NCBI GenBank assembly: GCA_002412795.1
Contig: DHVS01000005.1
Location: 15,669 to 79,668 of the forward strand
DNA length: 64,000 bases
Direction of reading: 5' to 3'
DNA from: a bacterium UBP2_UBA5202
GTDB taxonomy: Bacteria > Edwardsbacteria > AC1 > EtOH8
The notes beneath the pieces are model-generated. The model made no database searches and had not been told where the DNA came from. It was given only the letters and a program-made list of their open reading frames with translations. The translations under genes were made by a program, and so were the position numbers. Shown piece after piece: positions 58,964 to 64,000 of this stretch (positions within the stretch are counted from its first letter, which is position 1; the number at the start of each line of letters is the position of its first letter).

Positions 58964-59044
58964 TTAAGGCGCCTCCGCTTTTAAGGGAGCGGGCTTTATA
59001 TTGCCGGAACGGCAAAGCCTGTATCCCCAGGGGAAGCGCCTTAA
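58964..59044 (-). other. Possible structured element of three hairpins within a closing stem
   Basis: TTAAGGCGC (58964-58972) and GCGCCTTAA (59036-59044) form a closing stem. Inside lie three hairpins: one near 58975-58992, GGCTT/AAGCC with TTGCCG/CGGCAA (58992-59019), and TCCCC/GGGGA (59024-59034). It lies between uppS and the ferredoxin gene. It lacks tRNA T-loop and CCA features. It may be a small RNA or a REP-like repeat. Confidence 0.35.
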
Positions 59045-59071
59045 AAACAAAGGCCGGAGTACCTGAATGAC

Positions 59072-59239
59072 TTAAGTTTCCTTGATGGCATTGACCGGGC
59101 AGGCATCCACGCAGGCTCCGCAGTCCACGCAGTCCTCGGTTATCTCGAACCTTTCCTCACCTTCCACTATGGCTCCGTTGGGGCATGAATCTACGCAGCT
59201 GCCACAGGCTACGCACTCGTCGCTGATGACAAATGGCAT
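59072..59239 (-). CDS. Small 2[4Fe-4S] ferredoxin
   Basis: A 55-aa ferredoxin. It starts MPFVISDECVACGSCVDSCP and has a second cluster site CVDCGACVDACPVNAI. Two CxxCxxCxxxCP motifs hold two 4Fe-4S clusters, as in clostridial-type ferredoxins. It is complete, ending in ET and TAA. It lies in the frr-uppS intergenic space, an unusual place. It may be the reductant for the FTR-rubredoxin protein at 4277 or for anaerobic oxidoreductases; this link is inference. Confidence 0.92.
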   Translation of the reverse strand: MPFVISDECVACGSCVDSCPNGAIVEGEERFEITEDCVDCGACVDACPVNAIKET

Positions 59240-59267
59240 TTTGCTTGTTCTCCTTGTTTGGGCTGTC

Positions 59268-59825
59268 TTATACTTCCATTATCTCTTTTTCTTTTTTCTT
59301 CAGCAGCTCCTCCAGCTGGGCGATGTGCTTGTCGGTCATCTCCTGGACCTTGTCGTGGGCCGTCTTGCTTTCGTCCTCGGAGATCTTCTTGTCCTTCTCC
59401 AGTTTCTTGACCTCTTCGTTGGACTCCCGGCGGATGTTGCGGACCGCCACCTTGCTCTCCTCGGCCATCTTTCTGACCACCTTCACCAGGTCGTGGCGCC
59501 GTTCCTCGGTCAGGGTGGGAATGGGCAGGCGGATCACCTTGCCGTCGTTGGCCGGGGTCAGGCCCAGGTCCGACTTGAGGATGGCCTTTTCGATCTCTCC
59601 CAGCACGCTCTTGTCCCAGGGCTGGATTAGAAGCAACCGGGACTCTGGCACCGAAACCCCGGCCACCTGGTTTAAGGGCGTCAGGGCGCCGTAGCAGAGC
59701 ACTTTGATCCCGTCCAACAGGGCCGGATTGGCCCGCCCGGTGCGGATCCCGGCGAACTCGTTCTTTAGGACCTCGGCCGCCTTGTCCATTTTGTGTCCCA
59801 GATCCTGATAAACCTTCTGCAGCAT
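59268..59825 (-). CDS. frr: Ribosome recycling factor
   Basis: A 185-aa factor that, with EF-G, splits the post-termination ribosome. It has the long helical start VYQDLGHKMDKAAEVLKNEF, GIRTGRANPALLDGI, and the C-terminal RVRNIRR-like stretch (VAVRNIRRESNEEVKKLEK). The size is standard. The start lies 4 bp from the pyrH stop, so the two are likely co-translated. Confidence 0.96.
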   Translation of the reverse strand: MLQKVYQDLGHKMDKAAEVLKNEFAGIRTGRANPALLDGIKVLCYGALTPLNQVAGVSVPESRLLLIQPWDKSVLGEIEKAILKSDLGLTPANDGKVIRLPIPTLTEERRHDLVKVVRKMAEESKVAVRNIRRESNEEVKKLEKDKKISEDESKTAHDKVQEMTDKHIAQLEELLKKKEKEIMEV

Positions 59826-59829
59826 ATCG

Positions 59830-60549
59830 TCACTCCTTAACTGTTGTTCCCAGGTTTTCTCCCAGTAATATTTTTTTCAGGGCCCCGGGGTGGTTAAGAT
59901 TGAATACTATTATGGGCATGGAGTTTTCCCGGCATAACGAGACCGCTGTGGCATCCATCACCTTCAACTGGTCGTTCAGCACCTTGTCGTAGGTCAAACA
60001 GTCGTATCTTTTCGCGGATTTGTTCTTCAGTGGATCGCAGTCGTAGACCCCGTCCACCTTGGTGCCCTTGAATATGGCCTGGGCCCCGATCTCCACCGCC
60101 CTCAGGGCGGCGGCGGTGTCGGTGGAAAAGTAGGGGTTGCCGGTGCCTGCCGCCATGATCACCACCCGGCCCTTGTCCAGATGGCGCAGGGCCCTCCGCC
60201 GGATGAAGGGCTCCGCAAATTTTGGCATATCCACGGCGGTCATCACCCTGGTCTGGCACCCCAGATGCTCCAGCATGCTCTGCAGGGCCAGTGAATTGAT
60301 GACGGTTCCCAGCATCCCGATGTTGTCGGCGGTCACCCGGGGGATGCTGTCGTTCTTCAGGCATCCGCCCCGCATCAGGTTGCCGCCCCCTATGACCACG
60401 CCCACCGATATCCCCAGCTCCTTCACCGAAAGGACCTCCCCGGCTATCCGTTCCACCGAGGGAATGTCCAGACCCTGGCCGGCTGCGCCGCCCAGGGTCT
60501 CTCCGGAAAGTTTCAGTAAGATCCTTTGATATTTAGGAGCCTTTTCCAA
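59830..60549 (-). CDS. pyrH: UMP kinase
   Basis: A 239-aa hexameric kinase converting UMP to UDP. It has RILLKLSGETLGG, VGVVIGGGNLMRG, GTVINSLALQSMLE and AGTGNPYFSTDTAAALRAVEIGA, all hallmarks of bacterial PyrH. The full length is present. It comes after tsf and directly before frr. Confidence 0.96.
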   Translation of the reverse strand: MEKAPKYQRILLKLSGETLGGAAGQGLDIPSVERIAGEVLSVKELGISVGVVIGGGNLMRGGCLKNDSIPRVTADNIGMLGTVINSLALQSMLEHLGCQTRVMTAVDMPKFAEPFIRRRALRHLDKGRVVIMAAGTGNPYFSTDTAAALRAVEIGAQAIFKGTKVDGVYDCDPLKNKSAKRYDCLTYDKVLNDQLKVMDATAVSLCRENSMPIIVFNLNHPGALKKILLGENLGTTVKE

Positions 60550-60694
60550 CTTCGGTCCCCCTTGTTATGGGTGGTAGAACATCAAATGGGGCAGGAAACA
60601 CGCCAGGGGAAAATTTATTTCAGGCTTCGACCGGATTAGTAATATTTCCGTAAAAATCCGGTTAATCATGTAAATCCTGTCTGGTCTTTTGTCT

Positions 60695-61534
60695 TTACTC
60701 GCCCAGGCGGAAACGGACGAAACGCTTTACTTCCAGGGCCGCGCCGGACTTGGCGGCGGTTTCCTTGACCATGGCCTCCACGGTCTTCTGGGGATCCTTG
60801 ACGTAGGCCTGTTCCACCAGGCAGACCTCGGAGTAGAATTTTTCTATCTTGCCGGTCACGATCTTTTCCACCACGTTCTCCGGCTTGCCGGCGCCCCGCA
60901 CCTGCTCCTGATAAATGGACTTTTCCTTTTCCAGCACCTCGGCCGGAACCTGCTGGCGGGAAAGCCACTGGGGAGAAGAGGCCGCCACCTGCATGGCCAG
61001 ATCCCTGGCCAGGGTTTTGATCTCCGGCGAGTTGCCTCCGTCCAGCTCCACCAACACCCCCAGCTTGCTGCCCAGATGCAGGTAGCCTTCCACCAGGCCC
61101 GATTGGCTGTGGATCTTCTCGCCCCGTTTGAACTGGCAGTTCTCGCCCAGCTTGGCGATGGTCTGTTTGACCTGTTCCATCTGCTCCGGAGCCAGGTCGG
61201 CGGCGGTCAGTGATTCCTTGTTCTGCCCCAGCGCCCACTGGGCCAGGCCTTTGACCAGCTCCTTGAATTGTTCGGTCTTGGCCACAAAATCCGTCTCGCA
61301 ATTGATCTCTATCATCACGGCTGACTTCCCGTCGGGGGAGATCTCGATCCCGATCAGCCCATCGGCGGTGGCCCGCCCGGCTTTCTTGTCGGCCATGGCC
61401 AGGCCCTTTTTACGCAGGTATTCCACGGCCTCTTCCACGTTCCCCTTGGAGGAAGTGAGGGCCTCCTTGCAGACCATCATCCCGGCCCCGGTCTTTTCCC
61501 TGAGTTTTTTTACGTCTTCGGCAGTAAAGGACAT
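60695..61534 (-). CDS. tsf: Elongation factor Ts
   Basis: A 279-aa nucleotide exchange factor for EF-Tu. The N-terminal UBA-like domain has VKKLREKTGAGMMVCKEAL and the family's conserved core has INCETDFVAKTEQFKELVKGL. The C-terminal part carries the coiled-coil dimer region. It is about average in length. The 145-bp gap before pyrH contains intergenic text with repeats like AATCATGTAAATCCTGTC. Confidence 0.95.
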   Translation of the reverse strand: MSFTAEDVKKLREKTGAGMMVCKEALTSSKGNVEEAVEYLRKKGLAMADKKAGRATADGLIGIEISPDGKSAVMIEINCETDFVAKTEQFKELVKGLAQWALGQNKESLTAADLAPEQMEQVKQTIAKLGENCQFKRGEKIHSQSGLVEGYLHLGSKLGVLVELDGGNSPEIKTLARDLAMQVAASSPQWLSRQQVPAEVLEKEKSIYQEQVRGAGKPENVVEKIVTGKIEKFYSEVCLVEQAYVKDPQKTVEAMVKETAAKSGAALEVKRFVRFRLGE

Positions 61535-61731
61535 TTTATATCCAGACTTGAAATTATTGAATTGGTGTTGTTGGAATTATATTACTATCAGGTATTCCCG
61601 GGGATAGACATGATTAACATGATTTCACGGGATTAATCACAAACTAAAATTAGAATCCTGTAAATCCTGTCAACGTTATCTTAGTTTTATTGCTTATTGA
61701 GCATCCCCGAATGATTTGATGATAAATGGGG

Positions 61732-62700
61732 TTATTTCTTTTCTTCGGTCTTCACTTCGGCCTTGGGTGCGGCATGAGTCACCGGCCTGGGTGAATGGGC
61801 TCCTCCGGTCCTGGGTCCGCTTCCCCCGCGGCCCGGGGAGGATTGTCCGTCGCGGCGGGGGCCAGAGCCCCGGCTGTCGCCGCCCCGCCCGTCATTTCCC
61901 CGCCCGGTCTGGGGCCTGGGGGGACGGCGGTCCGAAAGATGGCGCTTGGGGCCGGCCGCTCCGCCCGGAGCTTCCTTGCCTTCGGCGGCCGACTGGTGAT
62001 GGGCCTCCATCTCCTTCTGATACCTGGCCCGCCCGTCGATGATGGCGTCGGCCACCAGGCCGGTGATCAACTTGATGGAGCGCAGGGCGTCGTCGTTGGC
62101 CGGGATGGGGTAGGTGATGTCATCGGGGTCAACGTTGGTGTCCACCATGGCCACCACCGGCACTTCCAGCCTGGTGGCCTCGGCGATGGCCAGCTTCTCC
62201 TTTTTGCAGTCCACCACGAAAACCACGCCCGGCAGCCGGTGCATATCCTTTACGCCGCAGAGCACGGTCTCCAGTTTCTTCTGTTCCCGCTCCAGGCCCA
62301 GGATCTCCTTTTTGGTATATCCGGCAAAATTGGCTTCCGACAGTTTGTCCAGGTCCTTCAACCGGCGGATGCTTTTCTGAATGGTGGCGAAGTTGGTCAG
62401 CAGCCCGCCCAGCCAGCGCTCGGCCACATAGTGCATCTGGCAGCGCACCGCCTCTTCCCTGATGACATCCACCGCCTGCTTCTTGGTGCCCACGAACATG
62501 AACTCGTCCCCCTGCTCGGCCCGTTTGCGGATGACATTCAGCGATGCCTCCAGGCATTTCATGGTCTTCTGAAGGTCGATGATGTGGATGCCGTCGCGTT
62601 CATCAAAGATGAATTTCTTCATCTTGGGATTCCAGCGGGGGGCCTGGTGGCCGAAATGGACCCCGGCCTCCAGCAGGTCTTTAATGGTGTAATCAGCCAA
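61732..62700 (-). CDS. rpsB: Ribosomal protein S2 with RGG-rich C-terminal extension
   Basis: A 322-aa S2, about 80 residues longer than usual. It starts at TTG (62700), where AGGAGG lies 8 bp before and homologues begin (LADYTIKDLLEAGVHFGHQ). The frame continues upstream to 62802, but the extra residues are unrelated. The core has FVGTKKQAVDVIREEA, RWLGGLLTNFATI, and VPVVAMVDTNVDPDDITYPIPAND. After DAIIDGRARYQKEM the tail is rich in Gly, Arg, Pro and Ser, with several RGG-like and GRGG motifs, ending KTEEKK. Such tails may bind RNA or protein; the effect here is unknown. Confidence 0.94.
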   Translation of the reverse strand: MADYTIKDLLEAGVHFGHQAPRWNPKMKKFIFDERDGIHIIDLQKTMKCLEASLNVIRKRAEQGDEFMFVGTKKQAVDVIREEAVRCQMHYVAERWLGGLLTNFATIQKSIRRLKDLDKLSEANFAGYTKKEILGLEREQKKLETVLCGVKDMHRLPGVVFVVDCKKEKLAIAEATRLEVPVVAMVDTNVDPDDITYPIPANDDALRSIKLITGLVADAIIDGRARYQKEMEAHHQSAAEGKEAPGGAAGPKRHLSDRRPPRPQTGRGNDGRGGDSRGSGPRRDGQSSPGRGGSGPRTGGAHSPRPVTHAAPKAEVKTEEKK

Positions 62701-62853
62701 GGATAGTTCCTCCTGTTGTGTTGTTGGTTGTTCCTCCGCCTGCGGGCCGCAGCCTTCAGCGTAGGCCTCCGCCCGAAACCGGACGGGATCGTCTGCGGCC
62801 AAAGGCCGGCAGCGACACCCCCGCCCGGGGATTTTATCGGACGTGTGTAATAA

Positions 62854-62885
62854 AGCTTACAGCCTTAAGCTTAAAGCTGTAAGCT
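62854..62885. promoter_or_regulatory. Inverted repeat between rpsI and rpsB
   Basis: AGCTTACAGC and GCTGTAAGCT surround CTTAAGCTTAAA, itself partly palindromic. It lies directly downstream of rpsI on the minus strand, before rpsB. It may act as a weak attenuator or be a repeat. Confidence 0.4.
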
Positions 62886-62893
62886 CGTTGATT

Positions 62894-63286
62894 TTAACGC
62901 TTGGAGAACTGGAAGCGCTTGCGGGCCTTTTTCTGCCCGTATTTCTTGCGCTCTTTTTCCCGGGGATCGCGGGTCAGCAAACCGTTGGATTTTAACGGCG
63001 GGCGCATTTCCTGGGAGGCCAGCAGCAGGGCCCGGGAGATGCCCAAAGTCAGGGCCCCGGCCTGGCCGGCGATGCCGCCGCCGTCCACCTTGGCGGTGAT
63101 GTCGTACTTGCCCACGGTGGCGGTCAGTTCAAAGGGCCGCTTGACCTGCATCACCAGGGTGGGCCGGCAGAGGTAATCCTCGCAGGTCCGCTCGTTGATG
63201 GTGATCTTCCCCTGGCCGGGAACCATTTTAACCTGGGCCACTGAACGCTTGCGTCTTCCGGTTGCTTTGTAAACAGCCTGGTCCAT
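62894..63286 (-). CDS. rpsI: Ribosomal protein S9
   Basis: A 130-aa protein of the small ribosomal subunit. It has ATGRRKRSVAQVKMVPGQG and ends ARKRFQFSKR, the Lys/Arg tail that reaches the P-site tRNA. The C-terminal SKR is conserved. It lies 48 bp downstream of rplM, in the usual L13-S9 pair. Confidence 0.96.
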   Translation of the reverse strand: MDQAVYKATGRRKRSVAQVKMVPGQGKITINERTCEDYLCRPTLVMQVKRPFELTATVGKYDITAKVDGGGIAGQAGALTLGISRALLLASQEMRPPLKSNGLLTRDPREKERKKYGQKKARKRFQFSKR

Positions 63287-63334
63287 TGATCCTCCTAATG
63301 TTTTATGGGGTATAAGAATTTTATCGGAACGGGA

Positions 63335-63763
63335 TTACAGGGTCACGGCCTTGGGGCCCTGGGCGGCGTGGGGATGTTCACCCCCGGCGTAGACGTGCAG
63401 TTTGCTGAAGTTGGAACGGGCCAGGGTGGTTTTGGGCAGCATGCCCTTGACCGCCAGCTCTATTACCTTCTCCGGCCGCTGGACCATCAGGTCCTGGTAC
63501 TTGTCGGTCCGCAGGCCGCCCTGGAAGCCGCTGTGACGCTTAAGCGTTTTGTTCTGCAGTTTGCTGCCGGTCAGCCGCACCTTGGCCGCGTTGACGATCA
63601 CCACGTGATCGCCGCAGTCCAGGTTGGGGGTATATTGCGGCTTGCCCTTGCCCCGCAGCACATGGGCCACCTTGGAGGCCAGCCGTCCCAGCGGGATCCC
63701 GCTGGCATCGACCAGAAACCATTTTTGCTCCAGTTCGCCCTTTTTGGCTACATAGGTCTTCAT
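63335..63763 (-). CDS. rplM: Ribosomal protein L13
   Basis: A 142-aa large-subunit protein. It has WFLVDASGIPLGRLASKVAHVLRGKGK, GDHVVIVNAAKVRLTGSK, and KGMLPKTTLARSNFSKLHVYAGGEHPH. It is the first gene of a block running through rpsI, rpsB, tsf, pyrH, frr and uppS. A near-consensus promoter lies about 90 bp upstream. The AGGAGG site is 13 bp from the ATG, longer than usual. Confidence 0.96.
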   Translation of the reverse strand: MKTYVAKKGELEQKWFLVDASGIPLGRLASKVAHVLRGKGKPQYTPNLDCGDHVVIVNAAKVRLTGSKLQNKTLKRHSGFQGGLRTDKYQDLMVQRPEKVIELAVKGMLPKTTLARSNFSKLHVYAGGEHPHAAQGPKAVTL

Positions 63764-63850
63764 AGAAATCTTTGGTCCTCCTGAATTAGCTAATTATAAG
63801 CCCCCAAAGCTGTTATATATTCAAGGGCTGGTTTTCCAGTAAAGATAGTA

Positions 63851-63879
63851 AGTATATCTAATATATATATATTTGTCAA
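63851..63879 (-). promoter_or_regulatory. Near-consensus promoter of the rplM-rpsI block
   Basis: On the minus strand, TTGACA (63879-63874), a 17-bp A/T-only-like spacer and TATACT (63856-63851). It gives a leader of about 80 nt before rplM. The AT-rich spacer would favour strong transcription. Confidence 0.8.
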
Positions 63880-63948
63880 GTGTTAAAATCAACTTTGCCT
63901 GATGCCTCTATTGCTTTAAAGGCATAAGGTTACGGCTTGAGAACAAAA

Positions 63949-63977
63949 TTGACGCCGGGAATTTGCCCCGGCGTCAA
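63949..63977. terminator. GC-rich hairpin upstream of the rplM promoter
   Basis: TTGACGCCGGG (63949-63959) pairs with CCCGGCGTCAA (63967-63977) around a 7-nt loop. A short TTTT follows on the minus strand. It is probably the terminator of a gene that lies beyond the window's end. Confidence 0.5.
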
Positions 63978-64000
63978 ATTAAGAACCCTGCGGCAGAGAC

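Noticed and set aside
58964..59044. Multi-hairpin element considered as a tRNA
   Set aside because: No T-loop consensus, no D-loop GG, no CCA end and an over-long closing stem.
62701..62802. N-terminal extension of rpsB to 62802
   Set aside because: The extra 34 residues are unrelated to S2, and a TTG with an AGGAGG site 8 bp upstream begins right at the family start.

Overview
The window looks like a chromosomal segment of an uncultivated, anaerobic, diderm bacterium of the FCB superphylum (Fibrobacteres-Chlorobi-Bacteroidetes and related candidate phyla such as Edwardsbacteria, WOR-3 or TA06). Reasons: six secreted proteins end in a type-A, T9SS-like C-terminal sorting domain; there is a gingipain-type C25 protease, a DUF5683 protein and a Wzi-like outer-membrane protein; and there are rubrerythrin-like proteins, a ferredoxin, and an FTR-rubredoxin protein. 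The phylum is inferred from gene content only. Most genes use GC-rich codons, with a few clearly AT-rich islands (6511-7413, 11413-11868, 34727-36088, 45532-49620).

Layout. 1-4107 is on the plus strand: the 3' part of gltX, glnS, and two ferritin-like proteins. Almost everything from 4277 to 63763 is on the minus strand, so gene order below is against transcription. 4277-7413: an FTR-rubredoxin/glutaredoxin redox pair, two paralogous DOMON proteins and an AT-rich lipoprotein. 7419-15847: xerD, a 938-aa coiled-coil protein with a possible LexA-type palindrome upstream, a small lipoprotein, a gene remnant, an acyl-CoA synthetase, a site-2 protease and dxr. 15892-23961: an envelope-sugar cluster (ugd, UDP-glucuronate decarboxylase-like, glycosyltransferases, methyltransferase, GT-C membrane protein) with a pseudopilin and a sorted surface protein. 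23999-26870: a diguanylate cyclase and a YhiN-like flavoprotein. 27098-36088: four sorted secreted proteins, including an M14 carboxypeptidase and a C25 protease. 36085-40498: sixA, two overlapping thymidylate-kinase homologues (one with a P-loop Lys-to-Arg change), ppx/gppA and tgt. 40586-45520: an MscS channel with a cyclic-nucleotide domain, DUF5683, a PP-loop ATPase, a lipid kinase, a four-helix-bundle gene between inverted repeats, and ridA. 45532-49620: an AT-rich island with a single-chain restriction-modification enzyme. 49643-58133: a second GGDEF protein, uppP, a UbiA prenyltransferase, Wzi and a 13-repeat propeller protein. 58156-63763: the conserved rplM-rpsI-rpsB-tsf-pyrH-frr-(ferredoxin)-uppS block, behind a near-consensus promoter.

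How it fits together: dxr, uppS, uppP and UbiA serve isoprenoid and undecaprenyl carriers. The sugar cluster supplies surface polysaccharide, which Wzi may retain. The sorted proteins form a secreted degradative and adhesive surface set, several behind TTGACA-type promoters. Two GGDEF proteins without the RxxD inhibition site probably make cyclic-di-GMP.

The points most worth a second look are: tgt and the YhiN gene have no AUG/GUG/UUG codon at the position where homologues begin (ATC and ATT sit there instead); the P-loop Lys-to-Arg change in a tandem kinase pair; a 240-bp tandem duplication at the kinase/sixA junction; a four-helix-bundle gene between exact 14-bp inverted repeats; and several palindromic operator candidates. 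I saw no rRNA, tRNA or CRISPR array. Only one stretch over 300 bases lacks a gene (36598-37025); it consists of the duplication.
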